A DNA stretch of 64,000 nucleotides from Cinclus cinclus (GCF_963662255.1 NC_085047.1:11400347-11464346); one strand, 5' to 3'; shown: positions 1-13,495, counted from the stretch's first letter. Notes: generated by a model from the sequence alone, not told the origin. Translations and numbers: made by a program.

Positions 1-3000
1 GGAAGCAGTTTAATCAAGTCAGTGTATGGTGGGCTCTGGGAGGTTTTTGCCTTTCACTAATTCCTTGAAGAGAAGGACCAATACCATACTTGCAGCATCT
101 GGATAGAGAAGACATGAGAATATTCACCTCTTGGTTAGGATTTCAAACCTGTGACAATCTATTCAGGCCAGGAGGGACTGTCTCTGTGGAGCTTTGCAAT
201 GACCTTAAAACTCCAGGAGAGCACGGGGATGGTTTTGGTGAATAGGCAGGAAGCCAGGGCAGGAGAAAATCCAAGGTGTTTGCCTAGCTGTAAGGAGGAC
301 TTTGTTTTTAATGATAGGAATGGGACCAAAAAAACCCCAAAAAAACAACAAGAGGAAGGATTCGGGCATTTGTTTTCTCTGTATCCTGAGTACTACCAGA
401 AATGTGTTTCTGTTTTGTATGCAACATCAGGAGCAGAATAAATGTATTTGGCTTAAGGATGTCACTAGTAGCTCTGTTGTAGTGAAATATGTTCGTTAAA
501 AACCTTCATGTTGTGGATGAAATTAGTTTTGAATTGATTTGTTTTCAAATTGGTTTAGCCATTCAGATTCAATTTTATCTATGACATTGAGGGGTTTCTA
601 GACAACTCTTTCCTGAATAACACTATGGAGCTTTCTGGCATTATACCCAAATTAACAGCATGCTGCGTCATTAAAAAATAAAAGAACTGCAATTTTTTTT
701 TCCTGGCGTAGATTTCTGCAAAGCAATAAAAGACTCCCTATGTTGATTACAAATACTGTAAAGTGTTTACTTTGCTCTATAAACTTGGAGCATTTCATGT
801 TTGGATATATTGTAAGTGGCCTCTTAAGACCTTTCCCATTGTTCTGCTTGTATCTTTTTCAATGAGGGTCTCAGGTCTCATGCAAGTGAGGTTTTTGAAG
901 GGCAAAAGCAATGTGCCCTGCAGGAAAAGCAAAGGCAATTAATGTATTTGTAGGCAGGATACACATGCATTAGGAATCTTACCTTTAGTTAATACCTACT
1001 CTTTTAGTGATGAAAAGTTGCTGTTTTTCAGTGTCCTCATTTCTCTGTATTTTAAAAAGGACTAAAGTTGACCTGGCATGCAAACTTATAGTGCTGTTCC
1101 TTATTGCTATGCTGAAATACTAGAATTTATTTTCTATTTGAGATTTGTTCACTATTAGACAAAACACAAGTTTCTCTTTTCCTAATTCTAATGTTTATAC
1201 AGAGAAATATCCAAGCTTCATACATTCTAGGTGTTTCCCCTTCTCAAAATTTTTAATTGAAGAACCCCACGTGACTTCCCAGTGAGGTTTGTGCACACCA
1301 AACCTCTTCCTGAATAATCCCTTATGACAACAAAACTTTCCCAACCAGAAACTTCATGTACTATGAACTGTAAAATGGTTTACAGCTAGCTAAAATCTTC
1401 TCAGAAATATTGATAAAAATGCCTTTTTCTGATTCAGTAATGAAGGAAAAAGGCAAGGATGAACTATCTCTTCCTTGGGCAGGAGAGGAGCTCACACTGG
1501 GCTTGTTCTATGGGTCAATGCAGGGAATTTTCAAGTATTAGATTTAGCTACTCACTGGAGATGGATGAAAGCCAAGAATTTATTTTGACAAAATGGTTTT
1601 ATGCTGCTTAATTTTGGTTTTGTATTTCATCACAAGAGAAGCAAGGTTTTCATGTTTTTTGGTGGAGCACAAGGATAAAGGGTGTAACATGGGAATAGGA
1701 GAAACCATCATGGAATGGCTGGTGGACAGGAATACCATCGGGTTCATGACCAGGGCAGGGATATAGATCTGAATCACCAATTTTGTTTTCTGTTCTGAAA
1801 ATGAAGACGTTCTACTTTATAAAATACGTTCTTAAGAAATGCTCATATTTTTACTTATTTAACTATAGTGTTTTATTGGTTAATTATTGGTAGCATTCAG
1901 TGGATTGCTTTTGTGCCATATCCTACTCCTATGCAGGATTTTTTTCAAGATATCTTTTATGTTGACTAACACACAATTTCAGACAACTGACATTTATGAA
2001 AAATGGAAATATGAAGGCTAATGTTCTTAATGTGAAATTCTGGGGGCAGTTAGTAAGAAAGTTTAATCAACCATTAAATAATCAATAGTTTCTAGTTCAC
2101 AGAAGGTTTATCAAAATTTTAATTTCTTTGGTTCAGGGATATTGGAAAACACAAATTTCAACAGCCTTAAGGAGTTAGAAGTCTCATTCCCATTGCATTT
2201 AAAAGTAATTTGAACATTTCATCACCTTAGGCTTCCTTAATAATCCCAGCATGCTCAGATTGCATCTGTTATTCTTTTTCCACTGAAAGCAGTGAATTTT
2301 GGATTCTAAATTTCTAGTTCTTCAGAAATACATGGATCTGAATAACAAGAAATGAAACATTCTCAGGTAAACTTTGAATTCTTGGAAAACTTTGTGAGGG
2401 ATTTTTGAATATTGCTTAATGAGTAAATTCAGTTTAATTTTTCTTCTTGCTTGTCTTTAGGGTACATCTCATCATGTGAAAAATACCATGTGTTAAGGAT
2501 CTCATTTTCTTTTTTGTTAGTTGCATAACTTAGATAAGGGAACTTCTTTTACTGGTAAAGATGTGTGATGTGAAGACTTTTTGCTGAAAAATATTTTTTT
2601 TTCTATTCATTGCCAACAGAAAAAGTATTTGCCATCTTTGTCTCTCTCTTGATATCTACATTTATCTTTGGACTGTTACCTTGAATAACTCTGGAAAATA
2701 CTCAGATTAAATATTACTAGTCACTATTTTTATTTTATCTTATTATATTGAATTAATCAGTCTAAATTTTCTGGGAAAAAAATTCTCTCTGAATAAAATT
2801 TTCTGAGTATATTTGTTACCTTCACTTTTATTATCATATGACCAGTAATTCAGCTACATTTCTCAACTCATTGACTGTTTTGGCTTCTGGGTTATCCAGT
2901 CTTCCTTCACTTCAGAAACATTTCATATGGATCCATGCAAAACACGATTGCAGAAAAAAATAATATATTAATGTGCTTCACATTTTTGAGCACATGAACC

Positions 3001-3073
3001 AGTTTCATTTCAGATGAAACAGATGTGGGAGATTTGCCACAGCCAGGCATTCAAACTGCAGAGGCAAAGTAGA

Positions 3074-3105
3074 GTTGAAATGTTGAAATGTTGAAATGTT
3101 GAAAT
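3074..3105 (+). repeat. 8-bp tandem repeat, four copies
   Basis: The unit GTTGAAAT is repeated four times without error. A fifth, broken unit follows. This is a short minisatellite-like expansion in otherwise single-copy DNA. Confidence 0.85.
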
Positions 3106-3532
3106 GTTCATAGCATGGGCATCAGGTCCTCAGTACCAAGATTTAGCCAGAATCATTCTGTAGCCTGGCAGGTGAACCTTTTCCTTGAAAAGGGCCTTGT
3201 GTGTATTGATCTCTTCATGAACAGAAAAGAAATGGTTTGACTATCGTACTGTCTGAGCAACTGGTCAAAGAGTCTATTTCTGTATTTAAAAGAAGAAGAA
3301 GAAAAAAAAAGCATTGCTTTTCTTCTTCCATGGTTAGCATAACTTGTAAAGTAAAAATGGTAAGGTGCAAGGAAGCACTGCTGAAATCTGGCCCCTTTTC
3401 ATCATCTCCTGGGAAAAGGTGCCCTCCTACCATTCTGAGTGAAATGTATGAGAGGTAGGATTAAGTCATGTCCTTAGTGTTCCCTGTTGCCCAACTGGAC
3501 ACAGTGAACTGATAAACATGCTGAGGACTTTC

Positions 3533-3610
3533 CCACTGCCCTCTTCCCCCCCTCCCTCCTTCCCTTCCTTCCAATGTCCCTCTCTTCTTTCCTCCCTCTG
3601 TCCCATCCAG
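3533..3610 (+). repeat. Polypyrimidine tract
   Basis: Nearly all bases are C or T (CCCTCCCTCC and TTCCTTCC blocks). The complementary polypurine strand keeps open frames in both directions of the surrounding region, which explains the overlapping minus-strand ORFs there. Confidence 0.7.
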
Positions 3611-4889
3611 CCTTTACCTCTGACATAGTATTGCAGAAGGACAGAGTGGAGAAGGAGGAGTCCTTGCCCTTTTGCCTGGGCTGAAACCAGCTCTTCCATC
3701 CCTGGCCGTGGGATGTACAGCAACGTCCTAGCTCCAGCTTGCTTGGCCTCCTGGGAATCCTCACTGGCAGGTGAAGTGACAGCCTGCTGTGCCATCCTGA
3801 GATTTCAGGATGTTTGCGCTGGGCCGCTCCTCCAGAATGAGTGGGATGTGAGCGGAGGGTCAAACTCCAGATTTAGAAATGCACAGTCCTAGTCAGAAAA
3901 CAGCCTTTGTCTCTGCGGAGTATAAAGACTCCCGAGTAATGGTAAAATAGGAATAGCCTATCATTACCAGCAGTAGGACGAGATCTGAGGGGAGGGCAGT
4001 TTTCTCCCATCAGGAGATGGGATGTATTCAGCATGGATAGGGAACCACTGTGCCAGGCTCTGAATCTGCTGTGGTAAGCCAGAAGTTCCATCACCAGGTT
4101 CTACCATGTAGAAACCCTTAAAAATATTCCTAAGTGTCCTTCCATCTGCTCTGCTCCACAGCTCAAACTAAAACATGCTGCAGAAGATGTCCATCTTGTC
4201 AGAAGTTGGCATTTTTAAAAGCAAAAAGCAATAATGTAAGAATGATCTGTCTTTTGTAAAACATTTCCTTTTGTTGATTAGATAACAGTAAAGTAATAGA
4301 GACCTTTCAAGGAATTTATGCAAAGAGGCTTATTATTAAGCCCCAAATACAGTCTAAATTCAAAAGGCAAGATAGGGGTGCTTTAACTTCCTCTGTTTGT
4401 ACTGTGGTTTGTGTATCACAATGCGACAGCTGTAGATCAGAGGACACAAGTGCTCCTGGCAAGTGATGGGTGTTTTTGAGCAGGAACTTCCTGGGAGATA
4501 TTGACCTGGTCATGGGCAGCTGCTCGGAAATTTGTTAAGTAATCTATCTAATACATCCAAGGAGTAGCACATCTGAATCAATCCATCCAAATGCCTCAGG
4601 AATATCAATAAAGAGATAATAAATCTGGTAATTCTCTGTGATTTGCTCTGGTGTGAAGCTACTGGAGAAGCCTTGTACAATATGAAGATTAATTCTAGTA
4701 CACATTTGTTAGGGTGACAAATGCTACGTGCCAGAACTGTGGCTGGTGAAAAATTAATTTCAAATTAATTTCAAACTTTGTTTTCTGCAATAATCTGCTG
4801 TCATAAAACTAAATGGCAACAAATGGCAATTGCTGAGGATGTTTTCAAAATGGAATCAGACATCAGGCTACAGAAAGAGTTTTCCAGGC

Positions 4890-4936
4890 TTTTTTTTTGT
4901 TTTGTTTTGTTTTGTTGTTTCTTTTTTTTTTTCTTT
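4890..4936 (+). repeat. T-rich (TTTTG)n low-complexity tract
   Basis: A T-run leads into several TTTTG units and then a second T-run. There is no sign that it is the tail of a retroposed copy, since no recognisable element lies on either side. Confidence 0.75.
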
Positions 4937-5237
4937 AGTGTATCTCCTACTTAATTTTTGTTCAGCAAAAACAACCAATTTATTTCTTTGCTGTTGTTCT
5001 AAATCTTAGTAATTTAGTAACATAGTAATGATAACAATAAACCATTAATATAACGTAGTAAATACAAAGTCTAAAGAGACTATAAATATATTTAGACAGT
5101 TAATATCCTACCCAGATTACAAATATTAGTTCTAAGTCCATTGTGAGAGGGGAAAAAAAAGAGATCCCATCAGGCACAGTCCTGAAAGTCAATATTTTTT
5201 TGTTTCCTTTGACTGTGGTAGGTATAAAATCAAGTAT

Positions 5238-5370
5238 ATAGTCTAGAAATTTTGTTATATATTATAGTCTATGTATTAATATATATTATAGACTAACATA
5301 TTAGTCATATATTATAATATATTTATTATAGATTAATTATATTAATTTATAATTTATTTGTTATTTTTTC
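5238..5370 (+). repeat. AT-rich low-complexity block
   Basis: The block is almost wholly A and T, with many TATATTA and TTATAG words. It includes an 8-bp inverted pair (TAGTCTAT and ATAGACTA) separated by about 15 bases. I infer no function. Confidence 0.7.
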
Positions 5371-5910
5371 CATTTGTCAAACACCTTTAGGAAAGAATCC
5401 CAGCACCTCAGTTTCTGACTTGATGTGAGAGAAGTGACATTTCTTAGGGCAAACTGGCAATCTAGGATTTATTTTTTTTTCTGATGTTTGAAAAATTCAG
5501 AATTCTGTTTGTGTCCTTCAATCTAAAAGTTCTCAAAATTTTCTGCATCTCTTCAAATTAACTCAAAATTGTTTGAAGATCAAGACTAGTACTTTAGCCA
5601 TCTATGTCTTGGTCAGTGAAAGAAATTTGTATTTCTTTTAAAAATAAAGACTAGAAAATAAGAGTTGAAGTTTCAGTTTGGGGGAAAAAAAAGGTGAGCA
5701 ACTGTTAATTCTAACAAAATGGTCTTTTCACAATTTGATTCTGCTAAATTCGGAAGTTGGATCGTAGCATTTTTAAAACTTTATAGACTTTTTTTATATA
5801 TATTCTTAATTTTTTGCTGGAAAAAAAAGTCTGACTGTGCCTTAAAACCAAACAGAATACTCTTTGTCCCCTTTGTTCATACCAACATCCTATCATCCTG
5901 CATTTTGTAA

Positions 5911-5942
5911 ATCTAGATAAGGAAATATCTAGATAAGGAAAA
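5911..5942 (+). repeat. 16-bp direct tandem duplication
   Basis: ATCTAGATAAGGAAAT is followed at once by a copy differing only at its end. This is a simple tandem duplication. Confidence 0.8.
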
Positions 5943-7461
5943 ATTTATGTTGAAAGCAAAGTAGATGATGGAATGCCAGCATCCCCCGGTCTCTGTCAGT
6001 GAAGTCTTGCTCCTCAGAAACTCAGGCTCTGCTGGTGCCACTTCCTAGGCTCTTTCACACTGACTCTTGGAAAAGAACAAGAGCCCTACAATGCATGTTT
6101 AGCCAGTGGTGTCCATTCAGAACTGCACCTAATGTATTTTTCAGAATATCCATTTTTTCCCCACTTTATACACAATTTTTAGGCACACCAGTGATCTTTA
6201 TTTTCTGCAATTTTCTTTTCTTTGGAAAAAGTTGAGCCTCTATCCCTCAGGTGCAGGTGAGAAGATGCAGCCCAGAGAACATGGTGTTGAGGGTACCCCT
6301 CTCCAAGAGAGCAACCAATATGGGATGGGGTCACAAGATGGTTTGGAGTCAGATTGTGGTTGGGAGCAGAACATTACTGCATCTTTTAACAAATGGTTCA
6401 AACCATAGAATTCTTAGGCAAAGCTTGAAAATTTTGCTTAACTTTTATTTTAGTGTGGAAGGCAGCAAGCCATGGGTATCTCATGGCAGTTTGTTGCTAT
6501 TACACTTACCTTAAATAAGAGTTTCCTCTCATTCCCTGTCCAAGGGATGAAATGTAATAGCAATTGGCATTTAATGTCTCAGTATTATCAATTTTTTTTT
6601 GTAATTGTTTCCCCTCCCATGAACTCTGTTGTCTCTCAGAGAATTTGGTTTTGTTTTGCTTTAGGAACAAAAAATTTGATTCCTATTGTAGCTCTTCTGA
6701 CATCCCACAAGATGTTGATTTCACAGAGGTGTTTTGCAACCCCTTATTAAAGACTTACACTTTATAATTTTCAACAGAAATTATAGCTTCTTGTTCTATG
6801 GACTTTGATCCATCTTCATATTTTATATAATAAATGCCAAGTTTGCTCAGCTATGAAGTGGAGAATGCTGGTGGTGGACCTCATTTCACTGTATTCGAAG
6901 TGGATTTGACCAAAGTTCCTTGACACAGATGAAATTATATCAAGTATTCTTCATAACTGCTTTCCCGTAAAAGATCTGCTTTATTTTAGTCCAGAAGTAA
7001 GTTTTAGGTTATTCTGTGCTTTTTATTAACACTGACTTTCACTGTGAATGTGAATAGGGACATCAGGTTATGCAAAGTAGTAATGAAGGAAAATGTCCTA
7101 CTGTGATACGAGTTTTATATTGAGTGGCGGCAACTCAAATGGTAACTTGAGGGACTAAAATTTTCACTTAGTCCTTAAGCCACACAGCAAAAACATCAGT
7201 GCCTGATGGCATTAAAATATATATTTCAAAGGCTAGAAATGTTATGCAAAAATTAGTTGAAACCCAAGAATTTTACTTGTGCATGGATTTGTGTGTAGAG
7301 ACATCTGTTTATGCTAATAGACAAAAGCAATTAGAAGCATGTCAGGCTTGTTTTCATGTTTGGATCTCATCTTCAGTGTGACCATGTGTGATGGTTTGAA
7401 CCATGGGTCTCTGGTTTAGTTTTGTATCCATGTAATCAGATACCCAGACTTGACAAATACA

Positions 7462-8414
7462 TTGGAACCAGTGTTATTTAATATCTTCCTTATTGATAAA
7501 GACAAAGGGATTGAGTGCACCCTCAGCAGGTTTTGCAGATGACACCAACCTGAGGGGTGTGGGTGACACACCTGAAGGATGAGATGCCATCAAGAGGGAC
7601 CTGGACAAGCTCAAGAGGTGCCCATGGGAATCTCGTGTGGTTTAACAGACCAAGCCCAAAGTGCTGCACCTGTGTCAGGACAGCCCTGGTACCAATCCAG
7701 GCTGGGGATGAGCAGCCCTGGGAGATCCAGAGCAGCCCTGGGAGAAGGACTTGGGGGTGCTGGTGGGTGAGAGGTGGCCATGGCCCGGCCGTGTGCTCTG
7801 GGAGCCCAGAACCCCCCGTGTGCTGGGCTGCATCCAGAGCCCCGTGGGCAGCAGGGCAGGGAGGGGATTCTGCCCCTCTGCCCCGCTCTGCTGAGACCCC
7901 ACCTGCAGGGCTGCATCCAGCTCTGGGCTCCCAGCACAGCAAGGACAGGGACCTGCTGGAGCCAGCACAGAGGAGGCACCGAGGGGATCAGAGGGATGGA
8001 GCAGCTCTGCTGTGGGGAAAGGCTGGGAGAGTTGGGATCGCTCAGCCTGGACAAGAGAAGGCTCTGGGGTATGAGCTAATTGTGGTCTTCCAGTACCTGA
8101 AGGGAGCCCAGAGGAAGGATGGAGAGAGACTGTTTACAAGGGTCTGGAGGGACAGGGCAATAGGGAATGGCTTCAAACTTACAGAGAACAATTTTTAAAT
8201 TAGATATTAGGAAGAATTTCTTTACTGTGAGGGTGGTGAGGCTCTGGCACAGGTTGCCCAGAGAATCTGTGTCTGCCCCCTCCCTGGAAGTGTTCCAGGC
8301 CAGGTTGGATGGGGCTCTGAGCAACCTGGTCTAGAGGAAGCTGTCCCTGCCTATGACAGGGGGTCCGAATGAGATGATCATTAAGGTCCCTTTACAATCC
8401 AGGCCATTCTATGA
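7462..8414 (+). mobile_element. CR1 LINE, 5'-truncated (copy A)
   Basis: This is the end of CR1 ORF2 and its 3' region. The 5' part (about 7516-7577) is the reverse-transcriptase segment that encodes the CR1 FADD catalytic-type motif at TTTGCAGATGAC. The middle (7664-8064) is the GC-rich end of ORF2. The 3' part includes the typical words GGAATGGCTTCAAACT, TTAGATATTAGGAAGAA and GGCCAGGTTGGATGGGGCT. It ends in CCATTCTATGAT, the CR1 tail. The reading frame is broken by indels, so it cannot encode a working protein. The 5' limit is approximate. Bases 7725-8030 are identical to copy C at 61199-61504. Confidence 0.93.
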
Positions 8415-9234
8415 TAATTTACCATTTGAGATTCATTAAAGGGATTCATATTATATTAGCATAATTTGCTTTGTATTTGTGCATGCCTAAAATATATATT
8501 ACTTTCAACTGAAAAAGAAATTTGTCTTGTAGAAATAGTTATTTAATCTCAGATGCATCAATTATAAGGAAAATATTTTATTTTTCTTCTGTCAGTAGGC
8601 ACCTGGTTCACAAACTTCTTAGAACAGATTATTGAAAAATATTTGTTTTCTGTCTTCAATCGTGGAACGAACTTCAAACTCAAAAAGACACTTGGTGGCA
8701 AGACATTTTCTTCTTGTCTTAAAATGATGTAATTTAACTGTGGTCTGCATACCTTTAATTGAAATAGGGTGCTAGTGGGGTTCTGCTACTCCAGACAAAA
8801 AATGTAAGAGAGAGGTGAAGTAATTTGTACTTGATACAATAAAGTATTGGTCTCTCGTAAGCTTGATTGTCATTCAACTGAAGTTATGCATGTTTAAAAA
8901 CAATCTTGAATTTGGTTCAAAACATTTTGAAAAGAGAATGCCTGAAGTTAATGTTTATACATTTTGTATATTTTTTTAATTGGCTTTATCTTTCTTGTGG
9001 TCTCAGCTTGCTGTGAAATAACCAGCTCCTCCCTATCCAGTTTCATTTCTCTGTGTGTTCATACTGATTGTATACAAGTCTGTGTGGATTCAGGATCAGT
9101 TTCCACTTTGGTTAATACGTTATCAGAAAAAATAGTGAAATTCCTTTTATATGACCATCAATTCAATCAACATAGCTCCCTTTACTTCACTTTAGTCTAA
9201 TTCTGCAGTGCTTATCTTCCCACTCCTACAATTA
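8415..9234. other. Single-copy AT-rich DNA between two CR1 pieces
   Basis: No repeat, exon or open frame that I can support. The longest open frame is about 78 codons and shows no family features. Confidence 0.55.
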
Positions 9235-9325
9235 GGTGGTAGAGTCACCATCCCTTGAGGTGTTCAAGATGTAACTGGACATGGCACTCAGTGACATAAT
9301 CTAGTTGAAAAAGTGGTGATTAATT
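9235..9325 (+). mobile_element. Old CR1 3'-region fragment
   Basis: The words AGAGTCACCATCCCTTGAGG, GGTGTTCAAGA, ACTGGACATGGCACT and TCTAGTTGA match the CR1 3' region. In intact copies this part reads 'gagtcaccatccctggaggtgttcaag', then a 'ctggacgtggcac'-type segment. The copy is short, diverged and lacks the terminal ATTCTATGAT, so it is an old relic. Confidence 0.7.
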
Positions 9326-9626
9326 TTCTATCATAAATGGTTCTGTGGGATATTTTGAAACTGTTATCATGGTAGCCAACCATTGTATACTGGATATATT
9401 GTGTATTGGTACATGGCAAATACATGAAAGCTTACAATTATTTGCTTGGCTTTACTTCTAAACTGTTATAAACTCTCTACTTTCAAATGATGAAAATCAG
9501 TTTTTCAAAGAAAGGCAATTTATTATGTCTGTAAATAAAATCCATTAAACACATGGCTTGAACTCTAGAAGTAGAGTTTGCCAGCTTGAGGAGGGGGGAA
9601 GGTGTTTTGTTAGTTTTTCCATTTGG

Positions 9627-9672
9627 TTTTTTTTTTTTTTTTGTGGTTGTTGTTGTTCTTCTAATTCTTTTT
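9627..9672 (+). repeat. T-rich tract with GTTGTT
   Basis: A run of about 17 T is followed by GTTGTTGTT and T-rich sequence. It reads as lysine- and threonine-rich nonsense on the minus strand. Low complexity. Confidence 0.75.
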
Positions 9673-9798
9673 TCTTTCTTGTGAAACACTGAACTTAACA
9701 AGGGTGACTTGAATTAAAATAATCTTGGCATTATACAGTGCAGTGTTTTTACATAGTCTTTGTTTCTGAAAGAACTGTGATTTGGTTTTACTTTACAG

Positions 9799-9917
9799 GA
9801 CTGGAAAGAAACATTTTCCACAGATGTCATTTTCTGTCTGCTGTGATACTGCATTCTGAGTGATGCCACATTCAGCACTGAGTAGTACTGGCAAAGAGAG
9901 AGGCTTCTCAGAATGAG
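9799..9917 (+). other. Possible non-coding exon
   Basis: A pyrimidine-rich tract ending TTTACAG precedes 9799, and ATGAG|GTAGGT follows 9917, so the piece is bounded by plausible acceptor and donor sites. All three forward frames contain stops, so it could only be UTR or lncRNA. Such pairs arise by chance in 64 kb and no partner exon was identified. Confidence 0.15.
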
Positions 9918-10309
9918 GTAGGTTTCATTCTTTTCTACAAGTCCTGTTGAAGTTCTTCATAATCACTTTTCTGTTTAATATAAGCGAAGTCAGATAGGTA
10001 TTCCAGGTCTGACTTCACCTTGACATGTCATTGGTTTTGGTGGCTTCCACTGTGTTGGTATTTACCCAACAGAGTAATTAATGAGCCCAGGTGTTGCAGT
10101 GGGCCACAGTGTTCCATGAGCTCTCACTCATGTCACAGTTTTGTTCCAAAGCATCCTTGGGCTGTTGTGACTGCTGCCTGTGACTACAGATACACTCTGT
10201 AGTCCCTGTGCACATGTCATCAGAAAGGGCATATCTTAGTTAGCCTTTCAAAACCAAGATTATTTCCTAACAGGATGGTTTCAGGAGAGTGATTTGAGGA
10301 AGGTTTGCA

Positions 10310-10310
<1 letters not shown>

Positions 10311-10351
<41 letters not shown>
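10311..10351 (+). repeat. (ATT)n microsatellite
   Basis: About 13 perfect ATT units. This explains the poly-isoleucine open frame across it. Confidence 0.95.
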
Positions 10352-10352
<1 letters not shown>

Positions 10353-13300
10353 CATAAACTCTGTTCAAAGTGCAGTGCAATGAATAGGTACTGCCTAAAG
10401 CCCTTGATTCTCTTTCACTATTTTCTCAGTGGTGGTAAAAGACATATTGAGGTGAGAGTTTGTTACTTAAACATGGGACTGGTAAATATGACACAAAACA
10501 CTCAATAGACCCACAGCCATCTGGAATGGCAGCTGAGCCCTTGGCAGGATACTGTAGGGTATGCAAAATGCATGAGTTGCCTATGCTTAGCAGTCCTATC
10601 CTGTAAGTTAAATTTCTCTTTCAGGAAACTGTAAAGACTGGTTCAGTTTGGGTTGTGATAGGTTGCAATCCCCGATTCAAAGGTGATGTTGGAAATGAGG
10701 GGTTATCAGGAGACCTGCAGGGAAAGAAGGGTTGAAACAAAGCAAATAAAGCAACAGCCAGGAACGTGTTGTACAGTAAGGGTCGGGGCTCAATTTATCT
10801 TATTTTCCATTGATTCTTTTCCTATTTATACTCTTCATGACCTAGCAACCTTCAAGTGAGCGGTGTATTTTCTGAGTTGTTCTGTTGTGCATTATTTCAC
10901 AAAAAAAGAAATGTATTAATTGCTCTATGTTGTACTGCATCCCCTCATTGTGTACCAAGGGTAAGGGAAAATATTACACTTGGTATCTGACATGTGGAAC
11001 TAATTTGCCTCTGTTGGAGTTCAGGGAGAGGTCTTGGCTATTACAATGGATGAAAACATTAGAAATTATAGGCACCTCACCTCATGATGCTTCATTTGTA
11101 GTTTACATTTGTGATGATATACTATGGATAGAATATGGAGACCATATCCTGGCCCCATTGAAATCAGTAGGAGTTTTTCTCTTAATTTCAACTAGGCCAT
11201 GACCCTGGGAATCTCTACGTGCTCCTGGAGAAAGATTTGTTCTATTCTTGCCCCTAACTAGACCTCCTCTGAGGACTTAGTTTTTAATATTGTGACCAAA
11301 TCTGCTTCTTAGGTAATAACTCTCTCTTATTGAAGTTTATTTGTACTTGATTTGGGATATCCTATGCTCAAAGGAAAACCTGTATTTTTCTGTCCTTAAA
11401 TATGACAGTATTGTTATTGGTAATTATACACTGAATCTCAGGAAATAGTATCTGATGAAAAGTTAAAGGACTTCAGAACAACCTACCAAGGGATAGGGCA
11501 GCAACCTATTAACCCAAATAAGATATTACGGAAAAACTACAAGAAATAAGGCTTTACTCAGAGGAAGACTAGATCACTTAATTGCTCTTTAATATCATCA
11601 GGTTCTATGACTGCAAATTCTTTCATTAGCATATTGTGGATTTTCCCCTTACTAACAGTTTGGATTTCATAAGTTATCTCTGTCCACAGATGAAAAGATG
11701 TACTTTAATATTATCTTTGCTACAGTAATAGACTAATTCCCACTCCCACAGCTGAAGCATGAGCTGCCCACAGGTCATTCATAACTTGCAAATCCTTTGA
11801 CTAAAGGGCACCAGAATTCTCATTTTCTACATATTTTTTTTTTCTATCAGCTGATCAGTGGAGCTCTTTGCTCTAATATATTCCACTTATTGTATAGCAC
11901 AGGCATGAGTATATTAAAACTTGTGTGACATATGAAGCTAAATTTTGATTTTCAAAAACATGAATGCTTTATCAAAGTTATTTCTGACTCTGAGGTATCT
12001 TCTTAATGCAAGTATTAATTGCTTCTGAAAAAGGGACAGATATGAAATGCTGAGTGCCCTCTCATTTGATATCTAATTTATCTGTTTCAATATCTCAGGT
12101 TCATCAGCTCTTATTGGAAGTTTCATTCTATCAGTGTACCTTGTTTTAGGAATTTTACAGTGTTTTTCATTGGGAAACCTCTCCCAGTTTGGGCTGGGTT
12201 TTAAGAAGTACACAGTTTATGCAGTGTATGTGTCCATATGTATCTGTATGCCATGTTGGGGCTTTGAAGCTGAGTCATAGAGATATTAAAAATCTTCTCT
12301 TCTGCATGTTCCGGCCCAAGTTCCCACCTGAATGTTCTGTTATGCTTTGTTACACAAAGTTATGCTGGGAAGGAAGGCCACAAAGATGTTAAGCCATTTT
12401 TTGCCTAGTCCTATGGTGCTTATTTACCATTTTATGCTCGCTGCATTTTGCATCATTCCTTTAAAACTGTGTAAAAACCATATTTTCCATCTTGAATTCC
12501 TTTGCCTTTACTCTCATAGATAAGTATCCTGGCTCTGGCACTGCCTCATGTCTAAGATGGTTAACATTGCAGAGGGGATGGCAGTGAAGTATTTTCACCA
12601 GGGAAGAATCATGATGCCTGCCTACCATGGGTGCTGCTGCATTTAGTTCCCTGTGCTCTTTCTGGTGTCACTGTTTGTCACCTTTTGAACTGTGAGAGAT
12701 GTTTAGGGCAGTCGTGGTGAGCACATTTATATAAGACAAGTAATGAACCAAAATACTGAGTCTTGCTTGTTCCTGTTATTTTGGATCAACTCACTGAACC
12801 AATACTAATATTTTGCTTTGTTAATTAACTTGCCAAAGCAAACCACTTATTCACCTGAAAGAGTACTGAGAAAACAAAACACTAGTGTTCTTCTCCTCAC
12901 AGTTGTTCCAGATGTTCAAGTATTTGAAGTATTCTGTAGGTATAGTCCTGCACTAATTTGTAAAAATTGTAGTAAAAAAAATTAATACAGGATTTCATAG
13001 TGATAAGAATGTTTGATGGAGGGAAAATTATCCACTGCAATTTGTAACTTGGAGAGCACAATCCATTTGACTCTTTTTCTGTATGACACAAAGAGTTCAT
13101 TTGTTGCACAATGTTCATTTTTAATTAAACATTTTATCATACTGAAGCCTTTTATTGACATTCCTCATAATAGAGCTGATAAGATCTTGACCTACTCTTC
13201 AATACAGCAATGGATAACTCAATACTCTGGCACACATTGTTCCCTTCATAATTAAACACATGATTTTCTGATTTAATTTTAAAATGTACTTTTCAAAATG

Positions 13301-13495
13301 TACTTTTTGTCCCATTTATTTACTTTAACTTCCTAGATTTATGCCCCTTTTGACTTATGCATTTTGGATGCAACCATTTCTTGGGCTATCACTCCTGTTT
13401 GCTCAAGCTTTTAGCTAGCTGGACCACTTTATTGAGTCTTTTTCTCCTTTCTTTCATTTCTTTTCTAAAATTTGCAATGAGGTGATTTATCACCT

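Larger units (their letters stand above)
1..7461. other. Single-copy AT-rich non-coding DNA
   Basis: No open frame here is longer than about 130 codons, and none shows a recognisable domain. The longest, on the minus strand at 3474-3863, crosses a polypyrimidine tract and overlaps a second open frame, as chance frames do. I recognise no transposon. Small simple repeats are listed separately. The stretch is best read as intergenic or intronic. Confidence 0.6.

Noticed and set aside
3466..3863. Minus-strand frames of 109 and 129 codons
   Set aside because: They overlap each other in different frames across a polypurine tract, with no recognisable domain and no splice or promoter support.
7557..8198. 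213-codon frame and its overlapping minus-strand frames
   Set aside because: They lie within CR1 copy A. The GC-rich core lacks stops on both strands, so frames overlap in all directions, and the CR1 ORF2 frame itself is broken.
10305..10508. Frame with a poly-isoleucine run
   Set aside because: Translation of the (ATT)n microsatellite.
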